Below the pieces are notes generated by a model. That model was not told the origin of the DNA. It saw only the letters and a program-made list of their open reading frames with translations, and ran no database searches. Positions 16,033-24,409 of a stretch of 64,000 nucleotides of DNA are shown in pieces. This DNA comes from Clostridia bacterium (GTDB taxonomy: Bacteria > Bacillota > Clostridia > Christensenellales > Aristaeellaceae). The DNA is taken from NCBI GenBank assembly GCA_017410455.1, contig JAFQQT010000032.1, positions 1-64,000 of the forward strand, read 5' to 3'. The position numbers and the translations under genes were made by a program. The stretch's first letter is position 1. The number at the start of each line of letters is the position of its first letter.

Positions 16033-17156
16033 GGCTGACAGACGCTGTTCAGATGGCGCTGGGAACCCTGCGCAGCCATGCCGGGCGGACGCTGCTGACC
16101 ATCCTGGGCCTGGGCGTGGGGGTGGCAGCGGTGCTGACGGTGCTGGCCCTGGGTGCGGCAGGGGAGGCGCAGGTCGAGGTGGAAATCGGCCGCATGGGGG
16201 TCAACTGCGTGTGGGTGAGCCGGGCGGATGGCGGCTGTCTGACGGAGGCAGACGTGGAAAACGCCGCCGGGGCTGCAGGCACATCTGCCTGTGCGGGCGC
16301 TGCCCGGGCGGGCGTTGTCGTGCTGGATGGCGAGGCCGCTGCAGCGCAGCTGACGGCCTACGATGCATCGATGCAGGCGGTTCACGATGTGCAGCTGATC
16401 CGGGGGCGCGGGCTGTCTGCGGCGGATCACGATGGGCGCAATCCCGTGTGCCTTCTGGATGCGGCGCTGGCTGCAGAACTGGGCGGGGATGTGCTGGGGC
16501 GGCGGCTCCTGCTGGGCGGACGGCTGATGACAATCGTCGGCGTGGCGCAGACGCTGCCGGCGTCGGCGATCTCCACCGGCGGCGTGGTCGCCATGCCCCT
16601 GGGTACCTATGAGGACACCTTCGGCGAGACTGCCAGGGAGCTGACGCTGAAGGTTCCGGCAGACGGGGACGCAGCCCTGCTTGCCGAGGCTGTGCGCGCC
16701 GCCCTCGGCGGGGATTTCCGCACCCGCACGCTGCAGCAGGAGATCTCTGCGGCGCGGAGCATCGTGCGCATCTTCGTGACGGTGCTTATGTGCGTGGCGG
16801 GGGTCTGCATGGCAACGGGCGGCGTCGGGGTGATGAACGTGCTGCTCCTCTCCGTGCGGGAGCGGCAGCGGGAAATTGGCCTGCTCAAGGCCCTGGGGGC
16901 GACGGCGGGGCAGGTCTGCCTGCTCTTTCTGCTGGAGGCGGTGGGGTATGCGGCGCTGGGCGGCGTGTCCGGCCTGGCCCTGGGGGCGGGGCTCATCGCC
17001 CTGTGCGGGGCCTGGACGGGCGTTCCGGCGGCGCTCACCTGGCGTCAGGCGGCGCCGGTGATGCTGCTGGCAGCGGCACTGGGGCTGCTCTTCGGGGTGA
17101 TCCCCGCGCTGCGGGCCGCCCGGCTGCAGGTGGTGGACGCGCTGCGCCAGCACTGA
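16029..17156 (+). CDS. MacB/FtsX-type ABC permease
   Basis: 375 residues: one N-terminal span (TLLTILGLGVGVAAVLTVLAL), a large extracellular MacB core domain (about 45-240), then three C-terminal spans of the FtsX fold, with the family signature RERQREIGLLKALGATAGQV before the last two. No nucleotide-binding domain is fused, and none follows in the operon; the next ATPase gene is of the carbohydrate type with its own promoter. It must therefore borrow an ATPase encoded elsewhere, or has lost it. Confidence 0.9.
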   Translation: MRLTDAVQMALGTLRSHAGRTLLTILGLGVGVAAVLTVLALGAAGEAQVEVEIGRMGVNCVWVSRADGGCLTEADVENAAGAAGTSACAGAARAGVVVLDGEAAAAQLTAYDASMQAVHDVQLIRGRGLSAADHDGRNPVCLLDAALAAELGGDVLGRRLLLGGRLMTIVGVAQTLPASAISTGGVVAMPLGTYEDTFGETARELTLKVPADGDAALLAEAVRAALGGDFRTRTLQQEISAARSIVRIFVTVLMCVAGVCMATGGVGVMNVLLLSVRERQREIGLLKALGATAGQVCLLFLLEAVGYAALGGVSGLALGAGLIALCGAWTGVPAALTWRQAAPVMLLAAALGLLFGVIPALRAARLQVVDALRQH

Positions 17157-17261
17157 CGGATGCATCCGCTTTGTGCAGGATGGATAGAAATTCTGGGGCA
17201 AGGTTGACCGGACATTACATTCTGCACAAGGAATGATGAAAAGAATTATCAATCCTGCCAA

Positions 17262-17290
17262 TTCCCTTTTGGGACGGAATACGCTATAAT
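17262..17290 (+). promoter_or_regulatory. Probable promoter of the sugar ABC ATPase gene
   Basis: TATAAT at 17285-17290, 66 bp before the ATG. At 17-bp spacing the -35 (TTCCCT, 17262-17267) is poor, so the gene may need an activator or the -35 is misassigned. Confidence 0.5.
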
Positions 17291-17355
17291 ATGTGTAGCT
17301 GATCCGGACGAAGTAAGAGGACGGCCGGGTTGCAACATCAGAGGAGGAAACGATT

Positions 17356-18525
17356 ATGGCAAGCGTATCCCTGCAGCACATCTACAAGGTGTACGCCGGC
17401 GGCGTCACCGCTGTCAGCGACTTCAACCTGGATATCAAGGACAAGGAATTCATCGTTCTGGTTGGTCCTTCCGGCTGTGGTAAGTCCACCACCCTGCGTA
17501 TGGTGGCCGGTCTGGAAGAGATCTCCGACGGCGAACTGTACATCGGCGACAAGCTGGTCAACGACGTCGCTCCCAAGGATCGCGACATCGCCATGGTGTT
17601 CCAGAACTACGCGCTGTACCCCCACATGACCGTGTTTGACAACATGGCCTTCGGTCTGAAGCTGCGCAAGACCCCCAAGGATGAGATCCGCCGCCGCGTG
17701 GAAGAGGCTGCGAAGATCCTGGGCATCGACCACCTGCTGAACCGTAAGCCCAAGGCTCTGTCCGGCGGCCAGCGTCAGCGCGTCGCCCTGGGCCGTGCCA
17801 TCGTCCGTGAGCCCAAGGTCTTCCTGTTCGACGAGCCTCTGTCCAACCTGGACGCCAAGCTGCGCGTGCAGATGCGTACCGAGATCACCAAGCTCCATCA
17901 GCGCCTGCAGACCACCTTCATCTACGTTACCCATGACCAGACCGAGGCCATGACCATGGCTTCCCGCATCGTGGTTATGAAGGACGGCGTTGTGCAGCAG
18001 GTGGATACCCCCCAGAACCTGTACGACTACCCCGCCAACGAGTTCGTCGCCGGCTTCATCGGCTCTCCCCAGATGAACTTCTTTGACGTCCGCCTCCGTC
18101 GCGAGGGCAACGACGTCGTGGCCACCTTCGGCGAGAATCGCATCGTCGTGCCGCGCGGCAAGGTCGAGTGCTTCTACGACGAGTCCTACGTCGGCCGCGA
18201 GGTCGTCATGGGCATCCGTCCCGAGAACATCCACGACGACGAGATGTTCCTGGCTGCCAACCCCGACGCCACCATCACCGTGGGCGTTGAGGTGACTGAG
18301 AAGATGGGTTCCGAGACCTACCTGTACCTGACCACCACTGGCAAGGAAGGCAACATCATCGCCCGCGTGAACGCCCGCACCAAGACCAATGCCGGCGAGA
18401 CCATCCGCGTGGCCTTCGACGTGAACCACCTGCACTTCTTCGACAAGGAGACCAGCCGCACCATCCTCGAGTCTGATGCGGTGCCCGCTCCCCGTCAGCA
18501 GCCTGCTGCTTCCGTTCAGGCTTAA
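17356..18525 (+). CDS. ugpC: Carbohydrate ABC transporter ATP-binding protein, UgpC/MsmX family
   Basis: 389 residues. Walker [11 protein letters not shown]-loop [13 protein letters not shown], signature [14 protein letters not shown], Walker [14 protein letters not shown] and the H-loop, then a C-terminal OB-type regulatory domain ([12 protein letters not shown]). Such ATPases commonly serve several sugar uptake permeases from one unlinked gene, and here no permease or binding protein is adjacent. Arg, Gly and Val codons (CGT, GGT, GTT) are used more than in neighbouring genes, suggesting high expression. AGAGGAGGAAACGATT precedes the ATG. Confidence 0.94.
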   Translation: MASVSLQHIYKVYAGGVTAVSDFNLDIKDKEFIVLVGPSGCGKSTTLRMVAGLEEISDGELYIGDKLVNDVAPKDRDIAMVFQNYALYPHMTVFDNMAFGLKLRKTPKDEIRRRVEEAAKILGIDHLLNRKPKALSGGQRQRVALGRAIVREPKVFLFDEPLSNLDAKLRVQMRTEITKLHQRLQTTFIYVTHDQTEAMTMASRIVVMKDGVVQQVDTPQNLYDYPANEFVAGFIGSPQMNFFDVRLRREGNDVVATFGENRIVVPRGKVECFYDESYVGREVVMGIRPENIHDDEMFLAANPDATITVGVEVTEKMGSETYLYLTTTGKEGNIIARVNARTKTNAGETIRVAFDVNHLHFFDKETSRTILESDAVPAPRQQPAASVQA

Positions 18526-18540
18526 TCTTTGATCCACTTG

Positions 18541-18571
18541 GCGGCTCCCGATTGCGGGGGCCGCTTTTTTG
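18541..18571 (+). terminator. Intrinsic terminator of ugpC
   Basis: Hairpin GCGGCTCCCG / CGGGGGCCGC followed by TTTTTTG, 15 bp past the stop. Confidence 0.9.
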
Positions 18572-18704
18572 TGTGGCGGCGGCGTTTACAGGGAATGTCG
18601 GTTGCGATGGAAAACTGGCACGTCAAGAGAGCCTTCGCAGGTGGCAAGGAGGTTCGGTTTTGTAACATTTGAACAAAATTTGCGGCAAATTCATCAAAAC
18701 ACGC

Positions 18705-18733
18705 TTTTCTTTGGCAAAGAAGTGTGATATAAT
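18705..18733 (+). promoter_or_regulatory. Promoter of the CdaR-type regulator
   Basis: TATAAT at 18728-18733 (AGTGTGATATAAT context); the -35 TTTTCT (18705-18710) is weak at 17-bp spacing. Confidence 0.55.
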
Positions 18734-18795
18734 CATTGATATGATTGGGTTCCCTGCCAAGCAGGAGCGAGGCAGATGAAAGGGGCGTTGGAACC

Positions 18796-19824
18796 ATGAA
18801 CGATAAGCATCAGGCAGCGCTGATCGAGAGGATGCTTTCTGAGCTGTCTGCGCCGCTGGAATTGATGGAAGCGGCCAACTGTAACGTGGCCTTTGACGGT
18901 CATCAGCCTGTGGCGGCCGACGGATGGCTGTATATGCCCGTCCGGGGCAGCCGCTATGTGGTGCGCTGCAGCGAAGACGCGGCCGGCGCCAGCGATGTGC
19001 TGCAGCTGGCGGTCATGCTGGTGGCGACCATTGCCGAAAGGAGCAGCCACGCCGATGACAGCTTCGCCGTCTACCGCCGCGCACTGCGGGGCGAGCTGAC
19101 GGGCAGCGAGCTGGAAGCGCTCAGCCACGAGTATCAGCTGCCGGAGGATCTGCGCCGGTGCGTGCTGATCTTCCACATCGTGCAGACGGATGGCGAGAGC
19201 GCCTATGACCTGCTGCGGGACATCACGCCCATGCAGGATCGGGATGTGCTCATCGACATGGACCGGCACTCGGTGGTGCTGCTCAAGGACATGAGCGAGG
19301 ATGACTCCATTGATGAACTGGTGCAGTATGCCCAGGCGCTGCAGGAGACGCTCATGGAGGAAACCGCGCACCAGATGACCATTGGCGTGGGCGGCACCCG
19401 GCATACGCTGGAGGAGCTGCGGGAAAGCTATGCTGAAGCACGCAAGGCCATCGAGGTGGGCCGCATCTTCAAGCCGGAGGAGAGCATCTACGTCTACAGC
19501 CGGCTGATTCTGGAGCGATTCCTGACCGAGCTGCCGCCGGACATCAGCGCCTACTACCACGCGCTGCTCTTCAACCGCCGCAATCAGCGCCTGTTCAACG
19601 ATGAAATGCTCTACACCATCGACATGTTCTTCCGAAAGGATCTGAACCTGTCCGACACCGCGCGCCAGCTCTACATCCACCGCAACACCCTGGTGTACCG
19701 GCTGGACAAGGTGCAGAAGCAGACCGGGCTGGACCTGCGCTCCTTCGAAGACGCGGTGACCTTCAAGATCCTCATGGAGCTCAAGCGCGTGAGCGGCGAG
19801 CGGGGATCACACCGCAAGAGCTGA
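18796..19824 (+). CDS. CdaR/PucR-family transcriptional regulator
   Basis: 342 residues from ATG 18796 (AAAGGGGCG upstream). An N-terminal ligand-type region, a central GGDEF-like CdaR segment (VGGTRHTLEELRESYAEARKA) and a C-terminal helix-turn-helix LSDTARQLYIHRNTLVYRLD, the PucR-type HTH_30 signature. Relatives control sugar-diacid, purine or amino-acid use, often as activators. The target cannot be inferred; adjacent genes are the multi-sugar ATPase and an S41 protease. Confidence 0.9.
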   Translation: MNDKHQAALIERMLSELSAPLELMEAANCNVAFDGHQPVAADGWLYMPVRGSRYVVRCSEDAAGASDVLQLAVMLVATIAERSSHADDSFAVYRRALRGELTGSELEALSHEYQLPEDLRRCVLIFHIVQTDGESAYDLLRDITPMQDRDVLIDMDRHSVVLLKDMSEDDSIDELVQYAQALQETLMEETAHQMTIGVGGTRHTLEELRESYAEARKAIEVGRIFKPEESIYVYSRLILERFLTELPPDISAYYHALLFNRRNQRLFNDEMLYTIDMFFRKDLNLSDTARQLYIHRNTLVYRLDKVQKQTGLDLRSFEDAVTFKILMELKRVSGERGSHRKS

Positions 19825-19878
19825 CATGTTCTGAACGAAGATGCAATCCCTGACGCTATCTGAAATGGAGGAATTGTG

Positions 19879-21126
19879 ATGAAGAAGCTGCTTATTGCTG
19901 TCAGCCTGCTGCTGGCGGTGTGCATGGTCACGGGCTGCGCGTATCTGCCCAGCCTGATGTCCGGCGATATGCTCACGGGCACCGGCTCCACCACACCTGT
20001 GGCCGCCTCGGGCGACACGGTGACGATCTCCCGCGAGGAGTACGAGCGCTACCAGCAGTTCGACGTGCTGCTGGAGCTGATGGACATGGCAGACGCCTAT
20101 TACTATGAGGACGTGGACACCCAGGCGATGCTGGAGGGCGCAGCCAATGGCCTGCTGCAGGGCCTGGGCGATCCCTACACGTTCTACTACACACCCGAGG
20201 AGTACGCGGAACTCTGGGAGGAAGACGAGGGCGAGTATGCCGGCGTGGGCATCCAGATCAGCACGTCCTACCTGACGGGTCTGTGCACCGTCAGCCGCGT
20301 GTTTGACAACGGCCCGGCCCGTGAGGCGGGCATCCACAAGGGCGACATCCTCTACATGGTGGAGGATCTGTACGTCAATTCTTCCACCATCAATGATGCG
20401 GTGGATATCATGCGCGGCACCCCCGGCACGGACGTGACCATCGTGATGCTGCGCGGCACGGAGGAGCTGACCTTCGTGCTGACCCGCGCCACCATCACCG
20501 TGAACCGCATTGAATCCGGCATGCTCAATGATCAGGTGGGTTACATCGTCCTTTACGAGTTTGCGGGCGACTGCTCCGCGGAGTTCGAGAAGCACCTCAA
20601 GGCGCTGGAAGCCCAAGGCATGAAGGGCCTGATCATCGACCTGCGCGACAACCCCGGCGGCTGGGTGGATGATGCGGAGGAGATTGCCGACCTCTTCCTG
20701 GAGAAGGGCGTCGTGTGCTACCTGGAGTACAAGGACGGCAGCCGCGAGTACTACCGCACCCGCACCGACGGGGATGACCGCGTGGGCTTCCCGCTGGTCG
20801 TCATGGTGAACGAGAACAGCGCGTCCTCCTCCGAGATCCTCACCGGTGCGCTGAAGGATCGCGCGGGCGCCACCGTTGTGGGCGTGCAGAGCTACGGCAA
20901 GGGCATCGTGCAGAGCGTGGTGCCCCTTGATGACGGCGCTGGCATGCAGATGACCATCGCGCAGTACTACACCCCCAACGGCAACGCAGTGCACAAGCTG
21001 GGCATCACCCCCGATGTGGAGATTCAGCTGGAGCAGGGCGACAATGGCATGTATGAGTTCGGCGACCTGAATGATCCCCAGCTGGCCAAGGCACTGGAGG
21101 TCATGATGGAGAAGCTGGCGAAGTAA
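19879..21126 (+). CDS. S41 family C-terminal processing peptidase, lipoprotein
   Basis: 415 residues from ATG 19879 (GGAGGAATTGTG upstream). The N-terminus ends in the lipobox VTGC (Cys about 21), so it is a lipid-anchored extracellular protein. It has a PDZ domain (about 115-200) and the S41 catalytic core: Ser in NENSASSSEILTGALKD and Lys in SYGKGIVQ. CtpA/CtpB-like proteases trim secreted or sporulation proteins. It could be a CtpB-type sporulation factor, given the SpoIVFA/B-like pair elsewhere in the window, but that is inference. Confidence 0.93.
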   Translation: MKKLLIAVSLLLAVCMVTGCAYLPSLMSGDMLTGTGSTTPVAASGDTVTISREEYERYQQFDVLLELMDMADAYYYEDVDTQAMLEGAANGLLQGLGDPYTFYYTPEEYAELWEEDEGEYAGVGIQISTSYLTGLCTVSRVFDNGPAREAGIHKGDILYMVEDLYVNSSTINDAVDIMRGTPGTDVTIVMLRGTEELTFVLTRATITVNRIESGMLNDQVGYIVLYEFAGDCSAEFEKHLKALEAQGMKGLIIDLRDNPGGWVDDAEEIADLFLEKGVVCYLEYKDGSREYYRTRTDGDDRVGFPLVVMVNENSASSSEILTGALKDRAGATVVGVQSYGKGIVQSVVPLDDGAGMQMTIAQYYTPNGNAVHKLGITPDVEIQLEQGDNGMYEFGDLNDPQLAKALEVMMEKLAK

Positions 21127-21136
21127 ACCGCACAGG

Positions 21137-21165
21137 GCGGGCGTTCCGGAAGGGCGCCCGCTTTT
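21137..21165 (+). terminator. Terminator of the S41 peptidase gene
   Basis: GCGGGCG (21137-21143) pairs with CGCCCGC (21155-21161), followed by TTTT. Confidence 0.8.
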
Positions 21166-21237
21166 GCATATCCCGAAAAGTACCACGGACAGGGAGGGGT
21201 TCCCAAAATATACCACAGGGAACTGCGCTGATTGCAT

Positions 21238-21266
21238 GAGAAAAGCGCCCCGGAAGACCGGGACGC
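21238..21266 (-). terminator. Terminator of the DUF1292 genes
   Basis: Minus-strand hairpin GCGTCCCGG / CCGGGGCGC (one wobble) followed by TTTTCTC, 13 bp past the stop at 21280. Confidence 0.75.
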
Positions 21267-21279
21267 CATTGTTGCAGGA

Positions 21280-21594
21280 TTATTCAGCTTCGGGGGCTTC
21301 CTCGTCGTCGGAGAGACCGGCGGCTTCAGCGTCGGCTTCCAGCTGCGCGGTGAAGCGGCTGAACACGGCGTTGAGCACGTCGTCGTTGTCAACGCTCACG
21401 AAGCTTTCCTCCTCGCCGTTGCGCACGGCCTGCAGGATCAGCACGTTGTCCTCCTCGTCCTCTTCGTCCTCCAGGGGCAGGAGCACGAGGTAGTCCTTCT
21501 CGTCATACTCAACCACGTCCAGCAGGAGGAAGTCAACCTCGGTGCCTTCGTCGTCTGTGAGGGTGATGATGCTGTCGTCATCCAGTTGAATCAT
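21280..21594 (-). CDS. DUF1292 family protein
   Basis: 104 residues, very acidic. The DUF1292 core is visible: ITLTDDEGTEVDFLLLDVVE, then YLVLLPLEDEEDEEDNVLIL. YrzB of Bacillus belongs here; the function is not established. It has a 38-residue C-terminal extension rich in Glu and Ala. AGGAGGAACAGACC precedes the ATG. It is the second of a tandem pair and probably co-transcribed with the gene at 21661. Confidence 0.9.
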   Translation of the reverse strand: MIQLDDDSIITLTDDEGTEVDFLLLDVVEYDEKDYLVLLPLEDEEDEEDNVLILQAVRNGEEESFVSVDNDDVLNAVFSRFTAQLEADAEAAGLSDDEEAPEAE

Positions 21595-21660
21595 GGTCTG
21601 TTCCTCCTGAAATGGGGTACAATACGGGAATCCCGGAATGCACCCTGGTTATCGCAGGCG

Positions 21661-21981
21661 TTACTCAGCGTCGGTGAACTCCGCGTCGTCGTCCTCGTCA
21701 TCGGCGAAGAGGGCCTTGGCTTCCTCGAAGATGGAAACGAGCAGCGCTTCGTCCTCCACGTCGACCAGCTCCTCGGTCTCCTCATCCACCAGCACGGACT
21801 TGAGGATCACAACCTCGTCGTCCTCCTCGTCCTGGGGAACCAGCACGACGTACTCATCCTCACCGCGGGTGATGCGGCAGGCGATGTCGTAGAGGTACTC
21901 ATTACCCTCGTCGTCGGTCATGACAACGACGTCGTCGATCAGCTCGTCGCCGCTCTCGGGGATCATGTTCTTATCAGTCAT
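21661..21981 (-). CDS. DUF1292 family protein, paralogue
   Basis: 106 residues from ATG 21981 (AAGGAGGAATTTCCC upstream). Same fold signature as its neighbour: VVVMTDDEGNEYLYDIACRI, then EYVVLVPQDEEDDEVVILKS. The two share about half of the core positions by eye, consistent with an old tandem duplication. Net charge is strongly negative. A promoter at 22028-22056 drives the pair. Function unknown. Confidence 0.9.
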   Translation of the reverse strand: MTDKNMIPESGDELIDDVVVMTDDEGNEYLYDIACRITRGEDEYVVLVPQDEEDDEVVILKSVLVDEETEELVDVEDEALLVSIFEEAKALFADDEDDDAEFTDAE

Positions 21982-22027
21982 GGGAAATTCCTCCTTAAGG
22001 CAGATGTTGTTGGCGATTGCCACCCCT

Positions 22028-22056
22028 ATTGTAACACAACCCGCGCCGCAAAGCAA
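22028..22056 (-). promoter_or_regulatory. Promoter of the DUF1292 pair
   Basis: Minus strand: TTGCTT (22051-22056), 17-bp spacer, TACAAT (22028-22033). Confidence 0.7.
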
Positions 22057-22064
22057 GGGCGGAA

Positions 22065-22094
22065 TTGACGCAGGCGGGACGAATGTGCTACAAT
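22065..22094 (+). promoter_or_regulatory. Promoter of the APH(3')-like kinase
   Basis: TTGACG (22065-22070), 18-bp spacer, TACAAT (22089-22094) with extended TGTGC. The transcript would have only a short leader before the ATG at 22114. Confidence 0.8.
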
Positions 22095-22113
22095 ACCTGC
22101 GGAGGTGATGCGC

Positions 22114-22908
22114 ATGATGCATCTGCCCGCACAGATTGCGGCCTATCTGCCCGAGGCTGCCGGGCGCGCGGAGGATATCGGCAAGTCCGGCGCGACGGTG
22201 CTCGAGTACCCCGGCTGCTTCCTGAAGGTACAGGAAGACTGCAATGTGTCAGCCAATGAGTACAACATGCTGCTGTGGATGCAGGGGCGTTTGCCCGTGC
22301 CGCAGATCATTGCGGCGGCACATGAGGACGGCAGGCGCTATCTGCTGACGCGGCGGATGCCGGGCGCGTACCTGTGCACCGATGCGCTGCTGGATGATCA
22401 GGTGCGCCTGGCCGAACTGTGCGCCGGTGCTCTGCGGACGCTCTGGGCGGTGGATATTGCGACCTGCCCGACGCGGCGCACGCTGGATGAGAAGTTCCGC
22501 GAGATCGAGGAGGGCCTTCGTGGCGGCTGGATCACCGCTGAACAGGCGGGCGACCCGACCATCTATGACGTGAGCAAGGGCGGCTTTGCGTCCCCGGCGG
22601 CGCTGTTTGACTGGCTTGCCAGGCACCGCCCGGAGGAGGATCTCGTCCTGACCCACGGCGATCTCTGCCTGCCCAACATCTTCGCGGATGAGCATGGCCT
22701 GACGGGCTTCATCGATGTGGGGCTGGCCGGTGTGGCGGACCGCTGGGTGGATATTGAGAAGTGCCTGTGGAGCATGTGGGCAAACACCACGGGCTTCTTC
22801 GGCGGACGGGTGCGGCCTTTTGACCGGCAGCTGCTCTTTGATGCGCTGGGGATGCAGCCCGACGAGGAGAAGCTGCGCTACTACGGATTGCTGGATGCGC
22901 TGTGCTGA
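22114..22908 (+). CDS. APH(3')-family phosphotransferase-like protein
   Basis: 264 residues, the same length as APH(3')-IIIa. The Brenner-type catalytic loop is THGDLCLPNIF (Asp base, Asn metal ligand), followed by GFIDVGLAGVADRWVDIEKC, the IDxGxxGxADRxxDI signature of APH(3') kinases, which phosphorylate aminoglycoside 3'-hydroxyls. The N-terminal lysine is probably in GCFLKVQ. Chromosomal Firmicute homologues need not confer resistance, and no mobile element flanks it. Start ATG 22114 follows GGAGGTGATGCGC; a GTG at 22105 is less likely. Confidence 0.87.
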   Translation: MMHLPAQIAAYLPEAAGRAEDIGKSGATVLEYPGCFLKVQEDCNVSANEYNMLLWMQGRLPVPQIIAAAHEDGRRYLLTRRMPGAYLCTDALLDDQVRLAELCAGALRTLWAVDIATCPTRRTLDEKFREIEEGLRGGWITAEQAGDPTIYDVSKGGFASPAALFDWLARHRPEEDLVLTHGDLCLPNIFADEHGLTGFIDVGLAGVADRWVDIEKCLWSMWANTTGFFGGRVRPFDRQLLFDALGMQPDEEKLRYYGLLDALC

Positions 22909-22923
22909 CAACATAACGAAAAT

Positions 22924-22954
22924 AACCCGGGGTACTGCGTGTATCCCGGGTTTT
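22924..22954. terminator. Bidirectional terminator between the kinase and hydrolase genes
   Basis: AACCCGGG (22924-22931) and CCCGGGTT (22945-22952) with adjoining TA/TA; TTTTC follows on the plus strand and TTATTTTCG on the minus strand, so it can serve both convergent genes. Confidence 0.85.
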
Positions 22955-22966
22955 CACGTTGTGCAT

Positions 22967-23659
22967 TCAGATCTGCGAGCGCAGCCAGCGTTCGACAATG
23001 GCCGCGTCGCCCTCATCCATGAAGGGGTGCGCGCTGCTCTCCGCCACGGTCAGGTGGCAGCCGAAACGGCTTGCGAAGCCCTCGACAACTTCCGGCGACT
23101 GCAGGTCATCCCGGCCACCATAGAGAATGCCTGTGGGCATCGGCCAATGCAGGACAGGATGTGTGATGACATATTGATAGTAGTCCCAGCGCAGCGGGTC
23201 GACGGGTGTGGCGATCTCCCTTTCCTGCATGAGGCGCTCTGGCGTGACGTTGAACCACAGGAACATCCTGCGGATCAGGTGCTCCATATCCAGGATCGGC
23301 GACTGAAAGAGGCATTTGCGGAAGGGACGGTCGGAAAGGGCCTGCAGGCTGAAATATGCGCCCAGGCTGCAGGCGAAGAGGCTGACTTCACGCCAGCGAC
23401 CGAAGGCATAGTCGGCCACGGCGGTCAAGTCGCGCACACCGCTGAAGACGTCGCAGCGGGTGGGTTCCCCCTTACGGTCGCCGTGTTCCGCCAGGTCGAA
23501 GCTGAGGGTCTGGCAGCCGCATTCCGCAGCGATGCGGGCGACGCCCTCGGCGGCCTCCTTCGAACCCATCTTGCCGTGCACGCACAGCCAGACATGGTCG
23601 GACGCATCGCCCCAGACGAGGGCGGGGATGCCGCTGATGCGGATTCTTTCGATGCGCAT
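22967..23659 (-). CDS. Alpha/beta hydrolase
   Basis: 230 residues. WLCVHGKMGSKEAAEG is the oxyanion HG strand-loop; the nucleophile elbow is ACSLGAY (x-Cys-Ser-x-Gly in place of GxSxG); acid and His lie in YGGRDDLQ and SAHPFMDEGD. Substrate unknown; similarity is to short esterase or acyl-peptidase-like lids. AAAGGAGGGCAGGC precedes the ATG. It is last in a minus-strand run with xth and a phosphatase, 12 bp behind xth. Confidence 0.88.
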   Translation of the reverse strand: MRIERIRISGIPALVWGDASDHVWLCVHGKMGSKEAAEGVARIAAECGCQTLSFDLAEHGDRKGEPTRCDVFSGVRDLTAVADYAFGRWREVSLFACSLGAYFSLQALSDRPFRKCLFQSPILDMEHLIRRMFLWFNVTPERLMQEREIATPVDPLRWDYYQYVITHPVLHWPMPTGILYGGRDDLQSPEVVEGFASRFGCHLTVAESSAHPFMDEGDAAIVERWLRSQI

Positions 23660-23671
23660 GCCTGCCCTCCT

Positions 23672-24409
23672 TTACTCGCGGATGACAAGCTCCATCGGCC
23701 AGTGATCCGAACCTTTCACGCGGTTGTGGACGTGGCAGTCCGCCAGCTGCCCCGCGAACCGCGCAGAAACGAGGACGTAGTCCATCCCCATGGCGCGGAT
23801 GCCCTTGCGATAAGCGAAATCACCCGCCTTGCCATCGGGGTGGAAGTGGCGGTACGCATCGATGAATCCGGCGTTCAGGATGGCGGTCAGGCCGCTGCGC
23901 TCCTCCTGCGTGTAGCCGGGGATGTGCATGCCCTGTGCCTTGCCGCTCAGGTCGGCGGCGTTGTAGGCGGCGTTCAGGTCGCCGCAGAGGACGACGGGCT
24001 TCTCCGCGTCCAGCGCGGTGAGGAAGGACAGCAGCGCCGCGTCCCACTGGGTGCGCTCCTCCAGCCGGGAAAGGTCGGGGGCGGCGTTGGGCGCGTAGCA
24101 GTTGACGAGGTAGAAACTCCCGAAATCTACCGTGATCACGCGGCCCTCGGCGTCAAAGACCTCATGCCCCAGGCCGGTGTAAGCCCCGATGGGCTCCTTC
24201 AGCGTCAGCACAGCCGTGCCGGAATAGCCCGGGCGGTCGGCGTAGCTCCAGTACTGGTGGTAGCCGGGGAGGTCCAGCCCACCCTGACCGGACTGGAGCT
24301 TCGTTTCCTGCAGGCAGTATACGTCCGCGTCCAGCGCGGCGAAGGTCTCCAGCAGGTTCCGGCTCATGAGCGCGCGGAAGCCGTTGATATTCCATGAAAT
24401 GATCTTCAT
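23672..24409 (-). CDS. xth: Exodeoxyribonuclease III (AP endonuclease)
   Basis: 245 residues from ATG 24409, which overlaps the upstream stop by 1 bp (TGATG). It cleaves DNA 5' of abasic sites in base excision repair. All family motifs are visible: ISWNINGFRA, CLQETKLQ (metal Glu), GYSGTAVL, NCYAPNA, LCGDLNAAYN and GSDHWPMEL (catalytic SDH). Confidence 0.95.
   Translation of the reverse strand: MKIISWNINGFRALMSRNLLETFAALDADVYCLQETKLQSGQGGLDLPGYHQYWSYADRPGYSGTAVLTLKEPIGAYTGLGHEVFDAEGRVITVDFGSFYLVNCYAPNAAPDLSRLEERTQWDAALLSFLTALDAEKPVVLCGDLNAAYNAADLSGKAQGMHIPGYTQEERSGLTAILNAGFIDAYRHFHPDGKAGDFAYRKGIRAMGMDYVLVSARFAGQLADCHVHNRVKGSDHWPMELVIRE

Noticed and set aside
22114..22908. Mobile resistance cassette
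   Set aside because: No insertion sequence, integrase, att site or composition change flanks the APH-like gene.
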